A stretch of 64,000 nucleotides of DNA from VRUE01 sp963712595 (GTDB taxonomy: Bacteria > Actinomycetota > Thermoleophilia > Solirubrobacterales > 70-9). Location of the stretch: contig CAVQIM010000003.1 of NCBI GenBank assembly GCA_963712595.1, positions 1 to 64,000 on the forward strand, given 5' to 3'. A program made the translations under genes and the position numbers. The notes below the pieces were generated by a model. The model ran no database searches. It worked only from the letters and a program-made list of their open reading frames with translations, and was not told the origin of the DNA. Of the stretch, positions 42,485 to 57,119 are shown one piece after another; the stretch's first letter is position 1, and each line of letters starts with the position of its first letter.

Positions 42485-42823
42485 GTGGAGGGATTCTGGC
42501 CAATCTTCTTCCTGCTCGTCGTGCTGAAGATCCCTGTCTTCGCCGCACTCTGGCTTATCTGGTGGGCGAGCAAGGCCCCAGAGACCGAAGGAGCAGCTGA
42601 AGACTCTGATGGTGGCTTCAACCGCTGGCGACCAATCCCGCCACGCCCGCGCGGCCCCCACAACAGCCCTCACGGCGGCGCCGTGAGGAGAGGGCGGGGT
42701 GCCCCTCCCGGGCAGCAGCGTCCTGGTTTTCGCACTAACCGCTCAGCGAGAGCCACGGCGCGCCCGGCGAAAACCCCAGCAACAGGGAGGGGCACCCCGC
42801 CCTCTCCCCCTCACACCCGCTGA
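42485..42823 (+). CDS. Small single-pass membrane protein whose C-terminus is encoded by PAL-42.7
   Basis: 112 residues from GTG 42485. One membrane helix at about 5-27 (WPIFFLLVVLKIPVFAALWL) is followed by a polar tail (NRWRPIPPRPRGPHN). From about residue 68 the sequence is the translation of PAL-42.7, ending in a Gly/Arg/Pro tail. The natural end of the gene was probably earlier and the element may have read through or replaced it. It overlaps the convergent monooxygenase gene by 13 bp. Function unknown. Confidence 0.55.
   Translation: MEGFWPIFFLLVVLKIPVFAALWLIWWASKAPETEGAAEDSDGGFNRWRPIPPRPRGPHNSPHGGAVRRGRGAPPGQQRPGFRTNRSARATARPAKTPATGRGTPPSPPHTR
42688..42806. repeat. PAL-42.7: nested palindrome at the 3' end of the monooxygenase gene
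   Basis: Arms 42688-42709 and 42785-42806 are perfect 22-bp inverted repeats. The core shares TTTTCGCACTA (42727-42737) and CGCGCCCGGCGAAAA (42759-42773) with PAL-44.2. The inner stem is GGTTTTCGC/GCGAAAACC; in PAL-44.2 the two outer pairs change to CT/AG while pairing is kept. Confidence 0.9.
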
Positions 42824-44136
42824 GCAGCCTTCTTCCGCTCCCGCCGGAGCTCTCGCAGGTAAGGCTGAAAGTCCACCTGGATCGTGTGACGCTTGGACGC
42901 CACGTAGCGCTTGCGCATCCTCCGTTCGGCCTCGGCGATATCGCCTCGCATCTCGGTCGGTGAAGGCAGCGTCCCGCGCCCTCCGAGCAGGTCCGCGACC
43001 CACTCCGACTGCGCCTCCGCGAGTGGCATGATCGCGCCGAGCGGCTGGATCAGGCCGATGAAGTAGAGCCCCGGGTGCTCCACCGAGACCACCCGGCGGT
43101 AGAGCGGCATACGGTTGTCGGCGACGGAGACGACCTTCTCGTCGAAGAAGGGGAAGGTGATCTTGTAGCCGGTGCAGTAGACGACGAGGTCGATCTCCTC
43201 CTCGCTGCCGTCGACGAAGCGAACCGTCCGTCCGCCGATGAAGCGATCGATGTTGGCCTTGACCTCGATGTCGCCGTGGCCGAGCCGCGAGAGCAGCTCG
43301 GCGGAGACGGTCGGGTGCGCCTCGAGCAGCTTGTGATCGGGCTTTGGCAGCCCGTAGGCCGTCATGTCGCCGGCGGTCATCCCCAGCATCCGCCCCAGCA
43401 CGAAGCGCTGCACCGAAAGCGGCATCAGGGTCAACAGCTTCGACGCCGCTTCGTCGGTCGGTTTGCCGTTCAGGTACTTCGGCATCACGTAAGCGCCCCG
43501 CCGCATCGCCAGGAAGGTCTTCTCGGCGATGCGCGAAGCCTCAACCGCGATGTCGGTGGCCGAGTTGCCGATTCCCAGCACCAGCACCCGCTTGCCACGC
43601 AGCACCTCGGGCTCGCGGTAGTGGTGCACGTGGATCTGCTCTCCCTCGAACTCATCCGACCCGGGAAAAGGGGGCTCGGGCCAGCGTGGATCCCAGTGGT
43701 GCCCATTCGCAACGAGCACCGCCCGGTAGCGATGCGTCGCGCGCTCCCCACCCGGACCCTGCGTCGTGACCTCCCACTCGCCTTCGACCGGCTCGACCCC
43801 GGCCACCTCGGTCTCAAACCGGATCTTCTCCCGCAATCCGAAGTGATCCACGTAGTCGTCGAAATACCTTGCGATCTGAAAGTGATTCGGGTAGTCCGGG
43901 TAATCCTCCGGCATCGGATACGTCTTGTAAGCCATCAACCCCCGCGACGTATTGATGTGCAGCGACCGGTAGGCCGACGACATCCCGTTGTCGTTTTCGT
44001 AGCGCCAGTTCCCCCCAACCTCGGACCCCTTCTCGAAGCAGTCAAAGGCGAGGCCCCGAGCATTGAGCACCTGGCATGCCGCAATCCCGGAGCTTCCCGC
44101 CCCAATCACGCAAATCTTCTGAGCAGCAGAGGACAT
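42811..44136 (-). CDS. Flavin-containing monooxygenase
   Basis: 441 residues. The FAD-binding GAGSSG (residues 12-17), the NADPH-binding GIGNSATD, and an FMO-like linker (LVANGHHWDPRWPEP) are all intact; C-terminal CTGYKITFPFF is typical. Such cytoplasmic enzymes oxygenate N- or S-containing compounds or ketones. The substrate is unknown. The gene is bracketed by two members of one palindrome family, PAL-42.7 overlapping its immediate 3' flank and PAL-44.2 62 bp upstream of its ATG. Together with the neighbouring genes it interrupts the rpoC-to-rpsG order, so it may be a later arrival. Confidence 0.9.
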   Translation of the reverse strand: MSSAAQKICVIGAGSSGIAACQVLNARGLAFDCFEKGSEVGGNWRYENDNGMSSAYRSLHINTSRGLMAYKTYPMPEDYPDYPNHFQIARYFDDYVDHFGLREKIRFETEVAGVEPVEGEWEVTTQGPGGERATHRYRAVLVANGHHWDPRWPEPPFPGSDEFEGEQIHVHHYREPEVLRGKRVLVLGIGNSATDIAVEASRIAEKTFLAMRRGAYVMPKYLNGKPTDEAASKLLTLMPLSVQRFVLGRMLGMTAGDMTAYGLPKPDHKLLEAHPTVSAELLSRLGHGDIEVKANIDRFIGGRTVRFVDGSEEEIDLVVYCTGYKITFPFFDEKVVSVADNRMPLYRRVVSVEHPGLYFIGLIQPLGAIMPLAEAQSEWVADLLGGRGTLPSPTEMRGDIAEAERRMRKRYVASKRHTIQVDFQPYLRELRRERKKAAQRV

Positions 44137-44198
44137 AGGCGCGGCTCAAATCTATCCGGGCAGGACTCTAGTTGGCTGCACGGCCAGGGTCCCTCTGA

Positions 44199-44316
44199 GA
44201 GCCGGTCGGGGGTCTCTCCGGACGGCGGCGGTCTCTTTTTCGCACTAGCTACTCAACGAAAGCCACGACGCGCCCGGCGAAAAAGGCAGCCGGCCGGAGA
44301 GACCCCCGACCGGCTC
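44199..44316. repeat. PAL-44.2: nested palindrome upstream of the monooxygenase gene
   Basis: Arms 44199-44221 and 44294-44316 are perfect 23-bp inverted repeats. The core shares two blocks (44237-44247 and 44269-44283) and the overall fold with PAL-42.7, in the same orientation. It lies in the 288-bp gap between two divergent genes, so it is not simply a terminator between convergent ones. Confidence 0.9.
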
Positions 44317-44327
44317 ATCCACGCCCA

Positions 44328-44347
44328 GGGGTGAACAGGTTCACCCC
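44328..44347. promoter_or_regulatory. Perfect 9-bp dyad, possible operator or hairpin
   Basis: GGGGTGAAC-ag-GTTCACCCC is a perfect palindrome apart from its two central bases, 77 bp upstream of the secreted repeat gene and 12 bp beyond PAL-44.2. Size and symmetry fit a dimeric repressor site. With a two-base centre it is a poor hairpin, which favours a DNA-level role. No regulator gene is adjacent. Confidence 0.45.
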
Positions 44348-44424
44348 AAGGGTCCGTAGAGAGCGGGGCCGTTCCATTCGAAGCTGGATCCATCGGGATT
44401 TGAAACCAACGAAAGGAGCCCCCG

Positions 44425-45072
44425 ATGACCAGCAAGACCCGCACATTCCGCCCCTCCCCCGCCCTCGTGATCAGCTGCATCGCGCTGTTCATAGCCTTGA
44501 CCGGCAGCGCCCTCGCGGTCGGCGTCGGCAAGAACACCGTCCGCTCGCCGCAGATCGTCGACGGCACGGTCCGCACCGTGGACCTCCGCGACAACTCGGT
44601 CGCCGCCGGCAAGGTCGCCCCCGACGCGATCGACACCACGGAGATCGCAGAAAACGGCGTCGAATCCAGCGACGTCGCACCGGAGACGCTCACCGCTAAC
44701 GACCTGGGCGCCGCCTCGGTCACCTCCTCGGAGGTCGCCGACCAGTCGCTCACCGCCGACGACCTCGGCCCCGACTCAGTCGGTTCGAGCGAGCTCCAGG
44801 CCGGGGCGGTCCGCGCCTCTGAGCTCGGCACGATCATCCAGGCCTCCAACGACGCACCGATCAAAGGTGGAGCCAACGCCAGCGTCTCGGTCCAGTGCCC
44901 GGCCGGCACGACAGTGATCAGCGGCGGCGCCCGCTCCGGCTTCTACCAAGTCCACGTCGCCTCCTCCTACCGGACGGGCAACGGCTGGAACGTAGACGCC
45001 CGCAGCGGCGCCGTAGGCGACACCACCATCACCGCCTACGCCTACTGCCTGACCGGAGGCAGCAGCAACTAG
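44425..45072 (+). CDS. Secreted repeat protein with NSV/DL repeats
   Basis: 215 residues. A signal or anchor helix (LVISCIALFIALTGSALAVG) is followed by about seven short degenerate repeats of the form DGTVRTVDLRDNSV, ENGVESSDVAPETL and DQSLTADDLGPDSV. A C-terminal domain follows with two cysteines (SVQCPAGTTVISGGARSG; TAYAYCLTGG). The repeats resemble pentapeptide-like solenoids frequent in Solirubrobacterales extracellular proteins. The ribosome site AAGGAG is seven bases before the ATG. A GC-rich terminator hairpin follows. Function unknown. Confidence 0.78.
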   Translation: MTSKTRTFRPSPALVISCIALFIALTGSALAVGVGKNTVRSPQIVDGTVRTVDLRDNSVAAGKVAPDAIDTTEIAENGVESSDVAPETLTANDLGAASVTSSEVADQSLTADDLGPDSVGSSELQAGAVRASELGTIIQASNDAPIKGGANASVSVQCPAGTTVISGGARSGFYQVHVASSYRTGNGWNVDARSGAVGDTTITAYAYCLTGGSSN

Positions 45073-45100
45073 GGAGCTAGAAAGCGATTCAAAGCGTAAA

Positions 45101-45135
45101 GGCGGCCGGGGCAGACAAAAGACTCCCCGGCCGCC
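45101..45135 (+). terminator. Intrinsic terminator after the secreted repeat gene
   Basis: GGCGGCCGGGG (45101-45111) and CCCCGGCCGCC (45125-45135) form a perfect 11-bp stem with a 13-nt loop, followed by CGCTTTT. The outer AAAGCG and CGCTTT can also pair. It is 28 bp past the stop codon at 45072. Confidence 0.82.
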
Positions 45136-45245
45136 CGCTTTTCGACCCGCCGATCCTCTCCCGTCCAACCCGTCCTGGCAAGAGCCAGTCCGGTACTTCC
45201 CAAGTCCCTCGACCCACAACAGCTAAACCGAAAGAGGGGTTGCTC

Positions 45246-45326
45246 GAAGGGCCCGGGGACCTCTTCATCGGAACTTGTGAGCCCCCGCCAGGGGGCGGGT
45301 TCCGACGAAGAGGTCCCCGGGCCCTT

Positions 45327-45327
<1 letters not shown>
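45246..45327 (-). terminator. PAL-45.3: nested palindrome at the end of rpoC
   Basis: Arms 45246-45266 and 45307-45327 are perfect 21-bp inverted repeats. The core has stem TCGGAAC/GTTCCGA and inner GCCCCC-gcca-GGGGGC. The arm begins on the last base of the rpoC stop codon. It is the likely end of the rpoBC transcript, although there is no strong T-run on either side. Confidence 0.85.
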
Positions 45328-52960
<7,633 letters not shown>

Positions 52961-53030
52961 AGTCGGCGACTCCTCAGAAGGTCAGAGGGACGTTAGGTAC
53001 AGCGCAGATATAGGCAGGGGAACACAACTG

Positions 53031-53075
53031 GCGCGCGACCGCGAAAAATAACACACGGCCGCGCTCGACCGCGAA
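53031..53075. repeat. Direct repeats in the rplL-rpoB gap
   Basis: GCGCGCGACCGCGAA (53031-53045) and GCGCTCGACCGCGAA (53061-53075) are 14 of 15 identical, 30 bp apart start to start. They lie in the 157-bp leader before rpoB. The spacing of about three helical turns would suit two copies of a DNA-binding site; an RNA processing role is equally possible. No clear promoter is seen. Confidence 0.35.
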
Positions 53076-53117
53076 TTTGGCTCCCTGCCTGGGATTCCAA
53101 TCGCGGTCTGTGCGGCT

Positions 53118-53513
53118 TTACTTGAGCTCGACGGTGGCGCCGGCCTCCTCGAGTTCGGCCTTCAGCTTGTCGGCCTCCTCGCGCTCGACACCCTCCTTGA
53201 TCGCCTTCGGCGCCTCGTCGACGATCGCCTTGGCCTCTTTCAGGCCGAGTCCGGTGGCGGCGCGCACGACCTTGATCACGGGCACCTTCTGGCCGCCCAC
53301 CTCGGTGAGGACGACGTCGACGGTCGAGGCCTCTTCGCCACCGCCGTCACCGTCTCCCGCGGGAGCGCCCGCAGCGGCGGGGGCAGCGGCGGCGACGGCC
53401 GTCGCCGAAACCCCGAACTCCTCCTCGAGCGCTTTGATCCGCTCGGAGAGCTCGAGCACCGAGATGCTCTTCAGCTCCTCGATCCAATCCTCTGTCGAAA
53501 TCTTGGTTGCCAT
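53118..53513 (-). CDS. rplL: 50S ribosomal protein L7/L12
   Basis: 131 residues. N-terminal dimerisation domain (LELSERIKALEEEFGVSATA), Ala/Gly-rich hinge and C-terminal factor-binding domain with VVRAATGLGLKEAKAIVDEA. Multiple copies on the L10 stalk recruit translation GTPases. Its ATG is directly adjacent to the rplJ stop. Confidence 0.98.
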   Translation of the reverse strand: MATKISTEDWIEELKSISVLELSERIKALEEEFGVSATAVAAAAPAAAGAPAGDGDGGGEEASTVDVVLTEVGGQKVPVIKVVRAATGLGLKEAKAIVDEAPKAIKEGVEREEADKLKAELEEAGATVELK

Positions 53514-54329
53514 CTACTCCTCTTCCTTGCTCGCGTCGTCGTCGTTAGAAGTCGTGTCCTGGTCAGAAGTCTCTTGCTCCTCCGCAGCCGCCTCGGGCTC
53601 CGGATCGGCTTTCTCGGCCTCGGGCTCGGGCTCTGCTTTCTCGGCCTCGGGCTCGGCCGCTCCCTCGCTCTCCGTCTGAGCCTCGTCCGCATCTTCCGCG
53701 GGTGGCGTGGAGGTGGGCCCATCGTCCGTAGCCTGCGAGGACGAGGGGTCCTCCTCCGCGACAGGACCCGCGGTCGATTCGTCTGAACCCTCAGCCGAGG
53801 GAGCCTCACCCGAAACGAGCCCCTTCTCGGCAATCTGCCCGAGCTGCAGCGCGAGCCCCTGGATCATCGAGCCGAGGCCGCGCACGAGGCCGGTCACCGG
53901 GCTGGCGACGACGCCGGCGAACTGGCCGTACAGCACGTCGCGCGAGGGCAGCCTGGCAATTGACTTGAAGCGATCCTCGTCGAGGCTGAGCCCTTCCATG
54001 AAGCCGCCCTTGAAGGTGAGCACGTCGTGCTCTTTGTTGAAGGTCGAGATCGCCTTCGCCGCCTGCGCGGTATCGCCGCGAACGAAGGCGAGCGCGGTCG
54101 GGCCCTGCAGCCACTCCGCCAGGCGCTCCTCGCCGGCCTTGTCGGCGGCGAGTTTCGTCAGCCGGTTCTTGACGATGCGGAAGCTGGCGTCGGCTTCGCG
54201 CAGTTTGCCGCGAAGCTCGGCAGCCTGGGGGACGCTGATGCCCCGGTAGTCGACCGCGAAGATCGCCTCAGACGCCTCGATCTGGGCGGCGATCTCCTCA
54301 ATGGCTTGTGCCTTCTCGTCTCGGTTCAT
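53514..54329 (-). CDS. rplJ: 50S ribosomal protein L10 with acidic C-terminal extension
   Basis: 271 residues against about 170. Residues 1-175 are normal L10 (AIFAVDYRGISVPQAAELRG, with RIVKNRLTKLA and RDVLYGQFAGVVASPVTGL). The last ~95 are acidic and Pro/Ala-rich with repeated PEAEKAE and the palindrome-encoded segment AGPVAEEDPSSS ... STPPAED. L10 anchors the L12 stalk and represses its own operon. The extension adds to the helix that binds L12, or follows it; effect unknown. Confidence 0.95.
   Translation of the reverse strand: MNRDEKAQAIEEIAAQIEASEAIFAVDYRGISVPQAAELRGKLREADASFRIVKNRLTKLAADKAGEERLAEWLQGPTALAFVRGDTAQAAKAISTFNKEHDVLTFKGGFMEGLSLDEDRFKSIARLPSRDVLYGQFAGVVASPVTGLVRGLGSMIQGLALQLGQIAEKGLVSGEAPSAEGSDESTAGPVAEEDPSSSQATDDGPTSTPPAEDADEAQTESEGAAEPEAEKAEPEPEAEKADPEPEAAAEEQETSDQDTTSNDDDASKEEE
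53696..53773 (-). repeat. CPE-rplJ: in-frame palindromic element inside rplJ (78 nt)
   Basis: Termini CCGCGGGTGGCGT and GCGACAGGACCCGCGG match those in rpsQ and rpsE. The inner arms (about 53709-53726 and 53738-53756) pair at 15 of 18 positions, with a different sequence from the other two copies. Length is 26 codons. The frame gives STAGPVAEEDP at one end and TSTPPAEDA at the other. Confidence 0.85.
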
Positions 54330-54332
54330 GTC

Positions 54333-54425
54333 TCACCTGCACCGGGCTTCCACTGCCGATGGGCCTGAAACCGTCCCTATGTGTCCGGTTTGAGGCCCGT
54401 CGGCGGCTGCCGGTGGTCTTGGGTT
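54333..54425 (-). promoter_or_regulatory. L10 leader (autoregulatory mRNA structure) candidate
   Basis: The 117-bp leader of rplJ contains a stem CGGTTTGAGGCCC (54386-54398) with GGGCCTGAAACCG (54361-54373), one mismatch in 13, and upstream GC-rich pairs (ACCGGCAGCCGCCGACGGG on the minus strand). In many bacteria the L10-L12 complex binds such a leader and represses rplJL. Position and base content fit, but I could not check the conserved kink-turn. Confidence 0.5.
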
Positions 54426-54446
54426 GCGACGGCGCAGTGTAGAGGA

Positions 54447-55175
54447 CTAGGCCGTGACGGGCTCCGCAGGCGTTGCGTCGCGGTCGCCGACCTTCGACGC
54501 GTCGACCCGGATCCCCGGGCCCATCGTCGTCGTCAGCGTGCAGGAGACGATGTAGCGCCCCTTCGCCGCAGAGGGCTTGGCGCGGACGATCTCCTCCATC
54601 ACGACGGTGAAGTTGTCGAGCAGTTTGTCCGCCTCGAGGCTCGCCTTGCCGATCGCCATGTGGACGATCGCCTGGCGGTCGGTGCGGTATTCGACCTTGC
54701 CCGCCTTCGACTCGGTCACCGCTTTCTCGACGTCGTCGGTGACGGTGCCAACCTTGGGATTGGGCATCTTGCCCTGGGGGCCGAGGACGCGGCCGAGCTT
54801 GCCGACGGTGCCCATCATCTGCGGCGTCGCGATCGCCACGTCGAAGTCCGTCCAGCCCTCCTCCTCGACTTTCTTCGCCAGGTCGTCGCCACCGACGAAG
54901 TCCGCTCCGGCCGCCTCGGCGTCGCGGGCCTGCTGGCCCTGGGCGAAGACCGCCACCGTGACGTCCTTGCCGAGCCCATGGGGCAGCGCCAGGGTCCCGC
55001 GCAGCTGCTCCTCCGCGTGGCGGACGTTGACGCCGAGCAGCACGTGCAGCTCGACCGTCTCGTCGAAGTTGGCGCTGGCGGTCTCCTTGAGCAGCGAAAT
55101 CGCCTCCGCGGGCGGGTAGGCATGCTCGCGCTGGACCTTGCCGAGCTGTTTGCGGTAACGCTTGCCGTGAGCCAC
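54447..55175 (-). CDS. rplA: 50S ribosomal protein L1
   Basis: 242 residues. The stretch VELHVLLGVNVRHAEEQLRG, TPQMMGTVGKLGRVLGPQGK (with MPNPKVGTVT) and GKVEYRTDRQAIVHMAIGKA are diagnostic. It binds 23S rRNA at the L1 stalk and, in other bacteria, represses the rplKA message. It follows rplK by eight bases. Confidence 0.98.
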   Translation of the reverse strand: MAHGKRYRKQLGKVQREHAYPPAEAISLLKETASANFDETVELHVLLGVNVRHAEEQLRGTLALPHGLGKDVTVAVFAQGQQARDAEAAGADFVGGDDLAKKVEEEGWTDFDVAIATPQMMGTVGKLGRVLGPQGKMPNPKVGTVTDDVEKAVTESKAGKVEYRTDRQAIVHMAIGKASLEADKLLDNFTVVMEEIVRAKPSAAKGRYIVSCTLTTTMGPGIRVDASKVGDRDATPAEPVTA

Positions 55176-55183
55176 GAGTTCTC

Positions 55184-55606
55184 CTATTTGACGTCGACGC
55201 CCATCGAGCGGGCGGTGCCGGCGATGATCTTCGAGGCGGCGTCGAGGTCGTTGGCGTTGAGGTCGGGCATCTTGCGCTCGGCGATCTGGCGGACCTGGTC
55301 CATCGAGATCGTCCCCACCTTGTTGACGTGGGGCTCGCCCGAGCCCTTCTTGATCCCGATCGCCTCCTTGATCAGCACCGCCGCCGGTGGCGTCTTGGTG
55401 ATGAAGGTGAAGGAGCGGTCCTCGTAGACGGTGATCTCGACCGGGATGATCGTGCCGCCCTCGGACTGGGTCTGGGCGTTGAACGCCTTGCAGAACTCCA
55501 TGATGTTGACCCCGTGCTGGCCCAGCGCCGGGCCGACCGGCGGCGCCGGATTGGCCGAGCCGGCCGAGATCTGCAGCTTGATCTGAGTGAGGACTTTCTT
55601 CGCCAT
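55184..55606 (-). CDS. rplK: 50S ribosomal protein L11
   Basis: 140 residues. KKVLTQIKLQISAGSANPAP with PVGPALGQHGVNIMEFCKAF, and SFTFITKTPPAAVLIKEAIG, identify uL11 of the GTPase-associated centre. It follows nusG by 27 bp, in standard order. Confidence 0.98.
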   Translation of the reverse strand: MAKKVLTQIKLQISAGSANPAPPVGPALGQHGVNIMEFCKAFNAQTQSEGGTIIPVEITVYEDRSFTFITKTPPAAVLIKEAIGIKKGSGEPHVNKVGTISMDQVRQIAERKMPDLNANDLDAASKIIAGTARSMGVDVK

Positions 55607-55633
55607 GGGATCGGGGAGGGTAGCGGTACTCGC

Positions 55634-56158
55634 CTAAATCTTCTTGACCTGGTCGTAGCCGACCTCGACCGGGGTCTCGCGACCGAAGATCGAGACCAGC
55701 ACCTTGAGTTTGGCGGCGTCCTCGTTGATCTCGGCGATCTCCCCGGAGAAATCAGAGAGCGGCCCGGAGACGACCTTGACCGACTCGCCGATCGAGAACT
55801 GGGCCTGGGTGCGGGGCCGCTCCGCGGTCTCGCGGTGCAGCAGGCGGTCGACCTCTGGTTTGGAGAGCGGAACCGGTTTGTTGCGGGAGCCGACGAAACC
55901 GGTAACGCCCGGTGTGTTCTTGACCAGGCCCCAGGCATCGTCGGTCATCTCCATGTTGACCAGGACGTAGCCGGGCATCGTCCGCTTCGCCTTCGGTTCT
56001 TTCTGGCCGTCCTTGCCGACCTCCATCACGTCTTCGGTCGGCACGACGACCTGCCGCACGTTGCGGTTCTGGCTCATCGTCTGAACCCGGTGCTCGAGGT
56101 TGTGCTTGACCTTGTTCTCGTGCCCCGAGTAGGTGTTGATCACGTACCAGCGATACAT
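55634..56158 (-). CDS. nusG: Transcription termination/antitermination protein NusG
   Basis: 174 residues. MYRWYVINTYSGHENKVKHN starts the NGN domain, followed by MPGYVLVNMEMTDDAWGLVK and a C-terminal KOW domain (GESVKVVSGPLSDFSGEIAE). It couples polymerase to ribosomes or Rho. It follows secE by 28 bp. Confidence 0.97.
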   Translation of the reverse strand: MYRWYVINTYSGHENKVKHNLEHRVQTMSQNRNVRQVVVPTEDVMEVGKDGQKEPKAKRTMPGYVLVNMEMTDDAWGLVKNTPGVTGFVGSRNKPVPLSKPEVDRLLHRETAERPRTQAQFSIGESVKVVSGPLSDFSGEIAEINEDAAKLKVLVSIFGRETPVEVGYDQVKKI

Positions 56159-56186
56159 CGTTAGAAGCCTTTGTCCGGGGATCCCG

Positions 56187-56711
56187 CTAGAGGATCCGCT
56201 TGATCAGGAAGCTGAAGGCCGCGTCGAGAGCCCCGAGGTAGGTGGCGGCAACGGCAACGAAGATGATCGTCACGGCGGTCGCCTGAACCAGGGTGTCGCG
56301 GTTGGGCCACTGGACCTTCTTCAGCTCGGCCCAGCAGGAGCCGAGGAATCCAATCACACCGCCGCGTTGGCGCTCTGCCGCTGCTTGTTTCTGCTTCTTG
56401 GCGAGCTGCTCGCTCTCGCGGCGCTTCTGCTCGCTGCGCTTGCGCTTTTCGGTTTCCTTCAAAGCCTTGGCTTCTGCGCGGCGTTCGGCGCGGGATGACC
56501 TCGGGGCGTCCGGCGTTTCCAGCGCAGCTTCAGGGGCGCCGACGGCCATCCCCGCCTCGACCGCCTCGACCTCGGCGATCTCACCGGAGATCGGAACCTG
56601 GGTGTCGTGCTGGGCGCGCGCCTCGGCGGCGCGCTCGCCGTCGGAGCGCCTGCGCTCCTGCTCTTCGCGAGCCCGGCGCTCGGCCTTGCGCTGTGCGCGG
56701 GTCTTCGCCAT
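56187..56711 (-). CDS. secE: Preprotein translocase subunit SecE with long N-terminal extension
   Basis: 174 residues. Only the last ~65 are the SecE core: GFLGSCWAELKKVQWPNRDT, then one membrane helix (AVTIIFVAVAATYLGALDAA). The first ~110 are charged, with Arg/Glu-rich coils (RAQRKAERRAREEQERRRSD; KALKETEKRKRSEQKRRESE), longer than in most actinobacterial SecE. ATG 56711 starts MAKTRAQRK; an earlier ATG at 56753 overlaps rpmG. It clamps SecY. Confidence 0.93.
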   Translation of the reverse strand: MAKTRAQRKAERRAREEQERRRSDGERAAEARAQHDTQVPISGEIAEVEAVEAGMAVGAPEAALETPDAPRSSRAERRAEAKALKETEKRKRSEQKRRESEQLAKKQKQAAAERQRGGVIGFLGSCWAELKKVQWPNRDTLVQATAVTIIFVAVAATYLGALDAAFSFLIKRIL

Positions 56712-56716
56712 CGCGA

Positions 56717-56881
56717 CTAGCGCGTCTCCTTGTGCGCCGTGTGCTTGCCGCACCAGTGGCAGAACTTGCGCAGCTCGATGCGATCCGGCGAGTTGCGCCG
56801 GGACTTATTTGTCTGATAATTGCGCCGCTTGCAGTCTTCGCAAGCCAACGTCACCGCGATGCGGACATCTCCGCGAGCCAT
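56717..56881 (-). CDS. rpmG: 50S ribosomal protein L33
   Basis: 54 residues: MARGDVRIAVTLACEDCKRR, then NYQTNKSRRNSPDRIELRKF and CHWCGKHTAHKETR. Two CxxC pairs (14/17 and 41/44) make this the zinc-binding form. GAGGGAG precedes the ATG. It is 5 bp upstream of secE and is the first gene of the minus-strand supercluster. Confidence 0.97.
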   Translation of the reverse strand: MARGDVRIAVTLACEDCKRRNYQTNKSRRNSPDRIELRKFCHWCGKHTAHKETR

Positions 56882-57119
56882 TTCTCCCTCGATTACTTAC
56901 GCGCCGTTACAAGAGAAAACCCCGGGCCGAGGCGCGAGGCTGAACCGAAGAATAGCGCCATGAGAACAGCAGCGACGCGCCCTCGGCGACGCCCCTTGGG
57001 ACTGCATCGCCCCGGCTAGAGTGATCCCTTGATACGGGGCAGCTGCGGGCGGAGCCGAGCTGGACGTCGGCCTGCGGCTGGTGGTCGCCGAGCTCTGAGT
57101 CGAGATACCGCTACGGGGA
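56882..57119. other. Leader and promoter region of the supercluster
   Basis: The 238-bp gap upstream of rpmG must contain the promoter of the rpmG-secE-nusG transcript and the terminator of the acetyltransferase gene. On the minus strand TTGTAA and TAAGTA are 10 bp apart, too close for a standard sigma-A pair. No long palindrome is present. I see no tRNA here. Confidence 0.35.
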
